DNA of 64,000 nucleotides from Bradyrhizobium hereditatis (GTDB lineage: Bacteria > Pseudomonadota > Alphaproteobacteria > Rhizobiales > Xanthobacteraceae): assembly GCF_020329435.1 (NCBI RefSeq), contig NZ_JAGKJK010000024.1, forward strand, positions 18,945 to 82,944. Reading direction: 5' to 3'. A program made the position numbers and the translations under genes. Positions 17,291 through 25,138 of this stretch are shown piece after piece. Positions within the stretch are counted from its first letter, which is position 1. Every line of letters begins with the position of its first letter. The notes under the pieces are model-generated. The model was given only the letters and a program-made list of their open reading frames with translations. It was not told the DNA's origin and did no database searches.

Positions 17291-17409
17291 GTCGTCCCTG
17301 CGAACGCAGGGACCCATAACCACAGGGCGTCGTCGTCTGGAAAGGATCTCTACCTAGCGGGTTAAAATCACCGCCGCGGAGCATGGGTCCCTGCGTTCGC
17401 AGGGACGAC
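17291..17409. repeat. Palindromic dispersed repeat (family F)
   Basis: Inverted arms GTCGTCCCTGCGAACGCAGG and CCTGCGTTCGCAGGGACGAC lie at 17291-17317 and 17383-17409; each arm also carries its own small palindrome. The 65-base centre is not coding. Confidence 0.75.
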
Positions 17410-17417
17410 GGAGGAGC

Positions 17418-18155
17418 CTAACCCTTCTCGCCGGTCGGGGAGAACAGGTAACCGCCGCCCCTGATAGTACGAATCACCGCGGGCTTGGTTGGATCTATCT
17501 CGATCTTGCGGCGGATACGCATGATGCGGAGATCGACGGCGCGATCGAAGGCTTCGGCGTCGCGCGCATTGGCGAGCTCAAGGAGCCGCTCGCGCGACAA
17601 GACGCGCTTCGGGTTCGCCGCGAACACTTTCAACAGGCCGAACTCGGACGCGGTCAGCGGGTGCTCATTGCCTTCGTCATCACGCAGCGCCTGGGCCTCG
17701 AGGTCGAGCCATTTGGTGCCGAACCGCACCAATTGCTCCTTCTCCGCCTTTGCCGCCGCAGCCTCGGGCGCGGCGGTCTTGGCCGGCGTGCTGCGGCGAA
17801 GCACCGAGCGGATGCGCGCCATCAGCTCGCGCAATTCGCAGGGCTTGGCGATGTAGTCGTCGGCGCCGAGCTCGAGGCCGACGACGCGGTCGATCGGGCT
17901 TGCGGTCGCCGTCAGCATGATGACGGGAACGTTGATTCGGCTCTTCAGGTCGCGAATGATCGACAGCCCGTCTTCTTCGGGCATGTTGAGGTCGAGCACG
18001 ACGAGATCGGGCACGTTGGTCTCGATTTCGCGGCGCAGGCTTTTTCCGCCGTCGCACAGCGTGACGGTGAAACCGTGCATCTTGAGGTAATCACCGACCA
18101 TCTCGCGGGCCGGTGGCTCGTCATCGACAATGAAGATGTGCGGGCTCTGGGTCAT
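17418..18155 (-). CDS. OmpR-type response regulator
   Basis: A 245-residue two-domain regulator. The receiver domain (residues 1-120) has the acidic pair D11-D12, the phospho-acceptor D55 (LVVLDLNMPEEDG) and the conserved lysine (DDYIAKPCELRELM). The C-terminal winged helix (about 145-240; ASEFGLLKVFAANPKRVLSR, then VDLRIMRIRRKIE) binds DNA. The gene overlaps the end of the hybrid kinase gene by 4 bases and is the last gene of the signalling operon, so it is the likely output. Target genes are not evident; the orphan binding protein at 22518 is a candidate. Confidence 0.92.
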   Translation of the reverse strand: MTQSPHIFIVDDEPPAREMVGDYLKMHGFTVTLCDGGKSLRREIETNVPDLVVLDLNMPEEDGLSIIRDLKSRINVPVIMLTATASPIDRVVGLELGADDYIAKPCELRELMARIRSVLRRSTPAKTAAPEAAAAKAEKEQLVRFGTKWLDLEAQALRDDEGNEHPLTASEFGLLKVFAANPKRVLSRERLLELANARDAEAFDRAVDLRIMRIRRKIEIDPTKPAVIRTIRGGGYLFSPTGEKG

Positions 18156-19897
18156 GACGGGTCTGTTGCGGGCAGTGTAACCGTAAACGTCGAACCCTGT
18201 CCGGGGCCGGCGCTTTCGGCGGTAACATGCCCGCCATGCATGTCAATGATGCGCTTCACAATCGACAGGCCGAGGCCGGTCGAACTTTCCCCTGCCGTCG
18301 GCTTGGCCGAGAGCCGCTGGAACCGGCCGAACAGCCGGCCGAGATCCTCCGGCGAAAGGCCGGCGCCCTGGTCGGCAATGCGGATCACCGTGTCGCCACC
18401 CTCATGCGTGACGGTCACCGTGATCTTGCCGCCGATCGGTGAATATTTGATGGCGTTGCTGACGAGGTTGTCGATCGCCTCGCGGATCCGGTCGGTGTCG
18501 CACATGGTGACGATGTTCGGCGGCGCCGACACCGTGATGGTCTGCTGCTTGTTGACTGCCGAGGGCAGGTTGGAATCGGCGACCTCGGTAACGAGCGCCG
18601 CGATATCGACCGGTTCGCGGCGGATGGTGATGTCGAAAGCGTCCGCCATCGCATCGGAAATCAGGTGGTCGACCATCGTGGTCAGGCGCTTGGTGGCGTC
18701 CCTGATATGTTCGACCTGCGCGGTGACATTCTCCTTCGGCGAACCGGCGCTGATCAATTCCGTCAGCATCTCGGTGCGGCCGAGGATCACGCCGAGCGGA
18801 TTCTTCAGATCGTGCGCCACCGTGCCGAGGATTTCATTCTTGAAGCCGTTGGCGCGCTGCAGCCGGAGCCACTGCGCCGAAAGGCGGCGATTGGCCTGCA
18901 TCAGCGCGCGGGTGCGCTGGGCGACGCGATCCTCAAGCTGGGTGTTTGCCTCGTGCAGTTGCCGGTAAAGAATGACGTTATCGAAGGCGATCGAGAGACG
19001 GCTGGAGAAAATCTCGACCAGCGCGCGGTCGGTATCGGACAGCTGGCGCTCGGCCTGCAGCAGCACCACCACTTCGCGGCCTGAGCCGGTGCGCAGATAA
19101 AGCACGCTGCGGTGGTCGGCGAACTCGTTCTTGCGGCGCTGGAAGGCGGCTTCCACCATCGCCCGCAGATCCGGATCGAGCGCTTTCGAGCTGGTGGTGC
19201 CGATGAAGCGGCTGTAGCAGCCCGACCCCGCCAGCACGGAGAATTCGCTGCCCGGCGCGCCGTCGTCGCGCAGCACCAGGATGCCGGCGCAGTCGACATT
19301 GAGCAACGAGGCGAGCTGCGTCAGCACACCTTCGGCCAGCCGCTGCATCGATTTGAAGTCGTAGAGCGTCGAAGCGGCGTCGATGATGATCTCGAGCCCG
19401 CGCCTGGTCTGCACCATGCGCTCGAGCTGCTGGTAGCTGCGCAGCGCTGCGGTGAGCGAGGTGAACAGTTTGTCGGCGGTCAGCTCGGTCTTGGCCTTGT
19501 AGTCGTTGATGTCGTACTGGACGATGACGCGGCGTTCGGGCGCCTGGCCCGGCTGGCCGGTGCGCAGGATGATGCGGACGGTCTCGTTCTTGATCTCGTT
19601 GCGGATGTACTCGACGAGCTCCAGCCCCGCGACGTCGGTTTCCATGATGACGTCGAGCAGCACGGCCGCGACGTCCGGATTGTCGCGCATCAGCTTGCGG
19701 CCTTCGGCCGCGGAGTAGGCCGACAGGATTTCCAGCGTCGCGCCGTTGAGGCTGTAATCGCTCAGCGCAAAGCGGGTGCCCTCGTGCACCGCGGCATCGT
19801 CATCGATGACGGCGACCTTCCATTTGCGTGCGGACGAGTCCTCCGGAGCGGCCCCGGTATCGTCGATCAGGTGGAGGACATCGTCCTGTTCGGCCAT
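18152..19897 (-). CDS. Receiver-DUF3369-histidine kinase hybrid
   Basis: A 581-residue soluble protein. The domains in order are: receiver (about 25-155, phospho-acceptor D82 in LLDVIMETD), DUF3369 (about 165-330), HisKA with phospho-histidine H362 (GTVAHDLKNPLG), and HATPase with N-box AIDNLVSNAIKYS and G-boxes DQGAGLSPED and STGLGLSIV. DUF3369 is usually found after an N-terminal receiver in response regulators; its ligand is not known. The gene overlaps the preceding kinase gene by 31 bases and the following response regulator by 4, so the three are translated together. This layout suggests a relay: membrane kinase to this receiver, then its own kinase to the OmpR-type protein. Confidence 0.9.
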   Translation of the reverse strand: MAEQDDVLHLIDDTGAAPEDSSARKWKVAVIDDDAAVHEGTRFALSDYSLNGATLEILSAYSAAEGRKLMRDNPDVAAVLLDVIMETDVAGLELVEYIRNEIKNETVRIILRTGQPGQAPERRVIVQYDINDYKAKTELTADKLFTSLTAALRSYQQLERMVQTRRGLEIIIDAASTLYDFKSMQRLAEGVLTQLASLLNVDCAGILVLRDDGAPGSEFSVLAGSGCYSRFIGTTSSKALDPDLRAMVEAAFQRRKNEFADHRSVLYLRTGSGREVVVLLQAERQLSDTDRALVEIFSSRLSIAFDNVILYRQLHEANTQLEDRVAQRTRALMQANRRLSAQWLRLQRANGFKNEILGTVAHDLKNPLGVILGRTEMLTELISAGSPKENVTAQVEHIRDATKRLTTMVDHLISDAMADAFDITIRREPVDIAALVTEVADSNLPSAVNKQQTITVSAPPNIVTMCDTDRIREAIDNLVSNAIKYSPIGGKITVTVTHEGGDTVIRIADQGAGLSPEDLGRLFGRFQRLSAKPTAGESSTGLGLSIVKRIIDMHGGHVTAESAGPGQGSTFTVTLPATDPS

Positions 19898-21966
19898 TGC
19901 GAAGTTCCGTCGGCTGCTGTCTGGTCTTTATTCGCGTCTGTATTCGTGGATCCGCCCTTGGCGACTTTCGGCATGATAATGCGGAAGGTGGTGCCTTGTC
20001 CCAGCCTTGACTCCAGCATCATCCGGCCGCCGAGCTGTTGAGTGACAAGATTATAGACGATATGCAAGCCCAGTCCGGTACCGCCCTCGTTGCGCCGCGT
20101 CGTAAAGAACGGGTCAAACGCCTGCCGCTGCACATCCGGCGTCATTCCGGCCCCGTTATCGGCGAAAATGATCTCGACATCGTCGCTGCCGCGGGCTCGC
20201 GCCGAGATCGAGATGGCCCCGGAGCGGCCGTCGGCAAAGGCATGGTTGGCGGCGTTAAGGAAAAGATTGGTTAATATCTGGCCGTAGGAGCCGGGATAGC
20301 CGTCGATCACGAGCCCCTCCGGCACGTCGACGGAGAGGGTGATCGCCGCCTTCTTCAACACTGGCCGGAGACTGGCGACGATCTGGTCGGTGGCCTCGCT
20401 GAGGTTGAACTGCCGCCGCTCGGCGTGGGAGCGGTCCACCGCGACCTGCTTGAACGACTGAATCAGCTCGCCGGCGCGGTGCAGGTTCGCCACCAGCTGC
20501 TGGGCGGCGTCGCGCGAGGCCTTGACGAAGTCGTCGAGCTTGGAGCGGCGCAGCGGCCCGGTGCGCAATTCGGATTCGAAGGTTTCGGCCCGGCGCGCAA
20601 AGCTCGACGCCACCGTCAGGCTGATGCCGATCGGGTTGTTCACCTCATGGGCGACGCCGGCAACCAGCCCGCCGAGCGCCGCCAGCCGTTCGGCGTCGAT
20701 CAGGTTCTGCTGCGCGGTGTTGAGCTCGAGCAGCGCGCTCTCGGCTCGCTCCTTTGCGGCGCGCAGCTCATCCTCGGTCTTGCGCTTGGCAATGGCGTTT
20801 TCACGGAACACGTCCACGGCGCGCGCCATGGCGCCGACCTCGTCCCTGGCAGTGGTGCCCTGCACGGTGCGATCGTAATGGCCTGATGTGATCGCATGCA
20901 TCGCTGCGAGGATCTGCTGCAGCGGCAGGCGAATCGAGAGCGCGATCAGGACGCCGGCGGACAGGATGATGCCGAGGAACATCACGGCAATCGACAGCAC
21001 CCGGCGCGAAATGGCCGACAGCGTCTTGTCGAACGTCTCCTGCGCCTTCTGTTCGCGCTGACGCATCTTGACCGACAATTCGTCGATGACGGCGATGGCC
21101 TCGGCCTGGCTGGCGTCGATGGTGTTGCGCAAAAGTTCGGTCCGGATCGCGAGCTGCTCGGTCAGCTTCGCCATGCCCTCACGAAGCGCCACCGTCCGCG
21201 CCTGCAGCCGCGTCAACGCCATGCGCTGCAGATCATTGTCCGCGAGGTCGGCCATCACGGGAATGGTCTTCTCGATTGTCTCGGTGTTCCTGCGGGCGTC
21301 CTCGGCGGAAGCCGAGGCGGGCGACAGGTAATAGGCGTTGGCGGCGACCAGTAGCGCCGTAAACGCTTCGCGCGACCTTCCGAGCGACGGCCAGATCTGC
21401 GCATCGCGATGCCCGGTGGCGCCCTCGATGATCGAGTACAGCCCGGCCATTTCGCGGGCTGGCCCCAGCACCTGCTGCTCGTAGGTCTTGGTGATGGTGG
21501 CCTGCACGGCGCGCAATTCACCGAAGCCGTTCAGGAAACGATCGGTGACCTGTTCGAGCCGCTCGACCGAACCAGACAGCATCGGGTCGTTCGCGGCGCG
21601 GTTGGTCAGCGTGCCGAGCACCGCTTCGCGCAGCAGCAGGATTTCGGCGAACAGTTCGGGGCTCGGCTGGTTGATGTAGCGGTGGATCAGGTTCTGCAGC
21701 CGGCTGGTCTCGCTTTCGAGATGCGCCAGTATCTTGTCGGACTCGCGCACCTGCCGGACATCGTCCCAGGCCGAGCCGAGCACGTTGGCGCCGTTCCAGA
21801 TCAACAGGGCGAGCACCACGACGACGGCGGAGTTCAACGCGGCAATCGACAGAATGCGCCAGCGTATAGGCACCGCGCGCAGCCACTGGACCACGCGAAA
21901 GCGGCCGCGCGCGGCGAAGCTCGCCGGTCGTTCCGCTGTCTGCTGCTGTTGCGGTGCGCCGGTCAA
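19867..21966 (-). CDS. TorS-like membrane sensor histidine kinase
   Basis: A 699-residue inner-membrane kinase. Helices lie at about 38-58 and 324-344, bounding a periplasmic region of some 265 residues that is almost entirely helical, as in TorS-type sensors that dock a periplasmic binding protein. HAMP (about 345-397), a coiled linker, HisKA with H440 (GVAHEVNNPIG) and HATPase (NLFLNAANHAFADG, DNGAGM, GGTGLGLHIV) follow. The frame is open to a TTG at 21984, but AGGTGGAG stands just before the TTG at 21966, which overlaps the previous stop in TTGA; I prefer the latter. It is the sensor of the operon. Confidence 0.85.
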   Translation of the reverse strand: MTGAPQQQQTAERPASFAARGRFRVVQWLRAVPIRWRILSIAALNSAVVVVLALLIWNGANVLGSAWDDVRQVRESDKILAHLESETSRLQNLIHRYINQPSPELFAEILLLREAVLGTLTNRAANDPMLSGSVERLEQVTDRFLNGFGELRAVQATITKTYEQQVLGPAREMAGLYSIIEGATGHRDAQIWPSLGRSREAFTALLVAANAYYLSPASASAEDARRNTETIEKTIPVMADLADNDLQRMALTRLQARTVALREGMAKLTEQLAIRTELLRNTIDASQAEAIAVIDELSVKMRQREQKAQETFDKTLSAISRRVLSIAVMFLGIILSAGVLIALSIRLPLQQILAAMHAITSGHYDRTVQGTTARDEVGAMARAVDVFRENAIAKRKTEDELRAAKERAESALLELNTAQQNLIDAERLAALGGLVAGVAHEVNNPIGISLTVASSFARRAETFESELRTGPLRRSKLDDFVKASRDAAQQLVANLHRAGELIQSFKQVAVDRSHAERRQFNLSEATDQIVASLRPVLKKAAITLSVDVPEGLVIDGYPGSYGQILTNLFLNAANHAFADGRSGAISISARARGSDDVEIIFADNGAGMTPDVQRQAFDPFFTTRRNEGGTGLGLHIVYNLVTQQLGGRMMLESRLGQGTTFRIIMPKVAKGGSTNTDANKDQTAADGTSQWPNRTMSST

Positions 21967-22271
21967 ATTCGCTCCACCTTGCAAAGGCGCCAGACCAATA
22001 GCGGCGTGATCGTCCCGATCAATGCAACGTTGGTACGGTCAGGGCCGGTCGCGCCGGTCTGGATCTGTTCCTGTTCCGCGGCCAATTGGCTGACATGGAA
22101 CACGCCGCTCGGATAGCTGCTGCGCAGCGCCTGGAAGGTCGAACGGCTTCCTTGGGGATCACTGGCGCAATTTTCGCGCGCAAAAGCGCCCGTTGAGATC
22201 GCCGTAAGCAACAGCGCAACAACAAGCACGATGGTCCGCGAAAGGTTGGCGCGGCAATACACTGGCGACAC
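21963..22271 (-). CDS. Small exported protein, first gene of the signalling operon
   Basis: A 102-residue protein with an N-terminal signal peptide (hydrophobic core TIVLVVALLLTAISTGAFA, about residues 13-31) and a mature part of about 70 residues (RENCASDPQGSRSTF and VSQLAAEQEQIQTGATGPDR). I recognise no family. The start is the GTG at 22271 with AAGGGG close by; a second GTG three codons later is possible. It overlaps the sensor kinase start by 4 bases, so translation is coupled. Being exported and coupled to a membrane kinase, it may be an accessory to signal detection. Confidence 0.6.
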   Translation of the reverse strand: MSPVYCRANLSRTIVLVVALLLTAISTGAFARENCASDPQGSRSTFQALRSSYPSGVFHVSQLAAEQEQIQTGATGPDRTNVALIGTITPLLVWRLCKVERI

Positions 22272-22517
22272 ATCCCCTTAGAGATGAAGTCTGCGGGGGA
22301 CAGAAAAAGGTTCAACGCAATTTTAGCAGAATTTACCGATGTTTGACTATTGGCCTGCCTGCCCGATGAGCGTATACCGAAGGGGCTTCTGATATGCTGG
22401 CTGCAATCTTTAATTGTGCCTTGCGGTGATTCCCGCGGATTGAAACCGCCATCGCAGGCATTTATGAGGGCGACGAACGGTTGAGTCGCCGGCGCGGCAG
22501 GGCAGGGGTAATCGCCA
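22272..22517. other. Divergent promoter region between signalling operon and orphan binding protein
   Basis: These 246 bases separate two divergent transcription units and must hold both promoters. The part near 22310-22360 is AT-rich compared with its surroundings. I see no clear operator. Confidence 0.4.
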
Positions 22518-23840
22518 GTGAAATCGGCCTTGAGATTCTTGCTATTCGCAGTGCTCGCGGTCGCGGCGCTGGTCTCGCCGGCGCGGGCCGCCACCGAGAT
22601 CAATTGGTGGCATGCGATGTCGGGAGAACTCGGCAAGCAGCTCGAAAAGCTGGCCGCCGATTTCAATGCCTCGCAGTCCGACTACCGGATCGTGCCGACC
22701 TACAAGGGCAATTACACCGAGACAGTAACGGCGGCGATCTTCGCGTTTCGATCGCGGAGCCAGCCGGCGATCGTCCAGGTCAACGAGATCGCGACCGCGA
22801 CCATGATGGCGGCCAAGGGCGCCATCTATCCGGTCTACGAATTGATGCGCGACCAGTCGGAGCCGTTCTCGCCGGAGGCGTACCTGCCGGCCGTAACCGG
22901 CTATTATTCCGATGTCGCCGGCAACATGCTCTCATTCCCGTTCAATGTCTCGACACCGATCCTTTACTACAACAAGGATCTGTTTCGCGCCGCGGGCCTC
23001 GACGCAGAGGCGCCGCCGAGGACCTGGACCGAGATCGGCGCTGCGGCGAAGCGCCTGCGCGCCGCGGGTTCACCGTGCGGGCTCACCACGTCCTGGCCCT
23101 CCTGGGTCCATGTCGAGAATTTTTCCGCGTTCCACAATCTGCCGCTGGCAACCCGAAGCAATGGCTTTAACGGGCTCGATGCGGAATTGACCTTCAACAA
23201 TCCGGAAGTAGTGCGGCACATCGCGCAACTCGCGGAATGGCAGGCGACGAAAATTTTCGATTATAGCGGCCGCGGCCAATCGGCCGAGCCGCGCTTCCAG
23301 AAGGGCGAATGCGCCATCTTCATCGGCTCGTCCGGGACGCGCGCGGACATCAAGGCCAATTCCAAATTCGAGGTCGGTTTCGGCATGATTCCGTACCGGA
23401 GCGAAATCGCCGGCGCACCGCAAAACTCGATCATCGGCGGCGCGACGCTATGGGTGCTGCGCGACCGGCCGCACCCCGAATACACCGGTGTCGCGCGGTT
23501 CTTCGCCTACCTCTCGAAACCGGAAGTGCAGGCCGCCTGGCACCAGCACACCGGGTATTTGCCGATCACCCGCGCCGCGTTCGACCTCACCCGCGCGCAA
23601 GGCTTCTACGACCGCAATCCCGGTGCGGCGATCGGGATTGAGCAGTTGACCCTAAAGCCGCCAACCGAGAACTCAAAGGGAATCCGGCTTGGTTCATTCG
23701 TCCTGATCCGCAGCGTAATCGACGAAGAACTCGAACAGGTTTTCAGCGGCAGGCAGTCCGCGCAGGCCGCACTCGACCTCGCCGTCGATCGCGGCAACCG
23801 TCTGCTGCGCCAGTTCGAGCGCGCCAATCCGGACCGGTGA
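22518..23840 (+). CDS. UgpB-like extracellular solute-binding protein, orphan
   Basis: A 440-residue periplasmic binding protein of SBP family 1. A signal peptide (about residues 1-25, ending SPARA) precedes a mature start TEINWWHAMSGELG, which is the UgpB pattern (sn-glycerol-3-phosphate-binding). Further family segments are YNVSTP-like FNVSTPILYYNKDLF and WVLRDRPHPEYTGVARFFAYL. The start is GTG. No ugpA, ugpE or ugpC gene is near. Instead it is divergent from an operon with a TorS-like kinase, so it could be the ligand-binding partner of that sensor rather than, or as well as, a transport protein. Confidence 0.88.
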   Translation: MKSALRFLLFAVLAVAALVSPARAATEINWWHAMSGELGKQLEKLAADFNASQSDYRIVPTYKGNYTETVTAAIFAFRSRSQPAIVQVNEIATATMMAAKGAIYPVYELMRDQSEPFSPEAYLPAVTGYYSDVAGNMLSFPFNVSTPILYYNKDLFRAAGLDAEAPPRTWTEIGAAAKRLRAAGSPCGLTTSWPSWVHVENFSAFHNLPLATRSNGFNGLDAELTFNNPEVVRHIAQLAEWQATKIFDYSGRGQSAEPRFQKGECAIFIGSSGTRADIKANSKFEVGFGMIPYRSEIAGAPQNSIIGGATLWVLRDRPHPEYTGVARFFAYLSKPEVQAAWHQHTGYLPITRAAFDLTRAQGFYDRNPGAAIGIEQLTLKPPTENSKGIRLGSFVLIRSVIDEELEQVFSGRQSAQAALDLAVDRGNRLLRQFERANPDR

Positions 23841-23846
23841 CGTCGC

Positions 23847-23932
23847 TCGTCATTGCGAGGAGCGAAGCGACGAAGCAATCCATCTATCCCCGAGTTGAGC
23901 TATGGATTGCTTCGCTTCGCTCGCAATGACGG
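23847..23932. repeat. Palindromic dispersed repeat (family A)
   Basis: The unit runs from CGTCATTGCGAGGAGCGAAG to CTTCGCTCGCAATGACGG, an almost complete inverted repeat. Family copies are at 33746, 58002 and 60398. Its reading frame is open and could be mistaken for the start of the next gene. Confidence 0.85.
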
Positions 23933-23951
23933 CGGAAAGTTCAGGGCCAGC

Positions 23952-24908
23952 ATGACCGCATCACTACCGGCATTCACAAACTATGAGGCCTTCCGCACCT
24001 GGCGTGCCGACCCGGCGCAATGGCTGCCGATCGCGCGCGATATCGCTCATGCCCATGGCCTTACATGCGCGGCGCCGCACGTTTTCTCCACCGGCACCAA
24101 CCTCGTCCTTGCCCTCGACGAAAAACTGATCCTGAAGATTTTTCCGCCATTTCTTCGCGGCCAATTCAATTCAGAACGAAGCACGCTCGCGCAGCTCCAT
24201 GGGAGACTTCGGGTCGCGATCCCCGAAATCGTCGTCGAAGGCGAGCGCGACGGATGGCCCTATCTCGTCATCACGCGGCTGTCAGGTGTGCTCGGCGCCG
24301 AGGTGTGGCCGTCCTTGCCGGAACAGGACAAGGAGTGTGTCCTCGCAGGAATAGGCGAGACCATTGCGGACGTGCAGCGCGTCCCCGCCGGGGCGCTTGC
24401 GCACATCGAGCCGAGCTGGGACGTCTTCATGCGCGGGCAGATCGAAGGGTGCCGTGCTCGGCACAAGCGTCTCGGATTGCTGCAGAAGTTTTTGGATGGA
24501 GTGGACGAACTGCTGCGCGATACCGCGGCCACGCTGATCACGCTGGATGGGCCGCCGGTGATCCTGACTGGCGAATACATCCCGGAGAATTTCCTGCTGA
24601 GCCACGGCGCTTCGGGGTGGCAGCTCGCGGGGCTGATTGATTTCGGCGACGTGATGACGGGGAGGGGCGAATATGACCTGCTCGGTCCGAGCGCTATCAT
24701 GACCGGCGGCATGCCGCGACGAGTGCGCAGCTTGTTCGAAGGCTTCGGATATTCAGCCGCGGATATCACGCCCGATCTGAAGCGGCGGCTGATGGCGCTG
24801 ATGCTGCTGCATCGCTTCGGTAATCCGGCCAGGCAAATCTGTATCGAGGGCTGGCAACAGAAGGCTGGCAATCTCGATGAACTGCAGGACTTGCTTTGGC
24901 CAGTTTGA
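23952..24908 (+). CDS. Aminoglycoside-phosphotransferase-fold kinase with altered catalytic motif
   Basis: A 318-residue protein of the APH/choline-kinase fold. The nucleotide-binding lobe has STGTNLVLALDEKLILKIFPP (lysine in LILKIF). The catalytic loop reads LTGEYIPENFLL, so the usual His-Gly-Asp is Thr-Gly-Glu while the asparagine five positions later is kept. The metal-binding IDFGD is intact. Members phosphorylate small hydroxyl compounds; a real aminoglycoside substrate is not implied. I place the start at the ATG at 23952, because the upstream frame is translated repeat. The gene may be co-transcribed with the orphan binding protein. Confidence 0.8.
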   Translation: MTASLPAFTNYEAFRTWRADPAQWLPIARDIAHAHGLTCAAPHVFSTGTNLVLALDEKLILKIFPPFLRGQFNSERSTLAQLHGRLRVAIPEIVVEGERDGWPYLVITRLSGVLGAEVWPSLPEQDKECVLAGIGETIADVQRVPAGALAHIEPSWDVFMRGQIEGCRARHKRLGLLQKFLDGVDELLRDTAATLITLDGPPVILTGEYIPENFLLSHGASGWQLAGLIDFGDVMTGRGEYDLLGPSAIMTGGMPRRVRSLFEGFGYSAADITPDLKRRLMALMLLHRFGNPARQICIEGWQQKAGNLDELQDLLWPV

Positions 24909-25138
24909 GTGCCGCTCAGCAATCAAGCGCCCAAAATATTTGCATATTAAATGGGCAAATACGCCGCTTTGTATGCAATCCGTCAGGATGTCGCACCCCG
25001 CGCGGCATCGTCTGCGCCGCATATTCATGAGCCAAATCAATCGTTTCGGACGACGCTAAGCCTTCCCTTAAGGGTTGGCACGAACCTTGCGATTCCAGTT
25101 CCAAAGGCCGTTTCCCTCAGGCGTTTGGAGCATCACCC
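24909..25138. other. Promoter region of the ABC importer/atz cluster
   Basis: These 230 bases hold no gene. They are AT-rich near 24935-24960 and contain the operator-like TTGTATGCAA at 24969-24978, which resembles the palindrome before atzF. A dyad CCTTCCCTTAAGGGTTGG lies at about 25060-25077. Confidence 0.5.
24969..24978. promoter_or_regulatory. Operator-like palindrome TTGTATGCAA before the importer
   Basis: TTGTATGCAA is palindromic except at its centre, and with the next base (TTGTATGCAAT) it matches the atzF upstream site TTGTGTACAAT at 9 of 11 positions. FadR/FCD-type GntR proteins often bind TTGTnnnCAA-like sites, and one is encoded at 33036. Confidence 0.45.

Larger units (their letters stand above)
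17056..17417. other. Gene-free gap with a hairpin and a repeat
   Basis: No credible gene lies in these 362 bases between the sigma gene and the OmpR-type regulator gene. It contains the perfect hairpin at 17167-17199 and the inverted repeat at 17291-17409. Confidence 0.6.

Noticed and set aside
23853..23951. N-terminal extension of the APH-fold kinase
   Set aside because: These codons are the translation of a family A repeat (RGAKRRSNPSI, LLRFARNDG), a well-known source of false starts.
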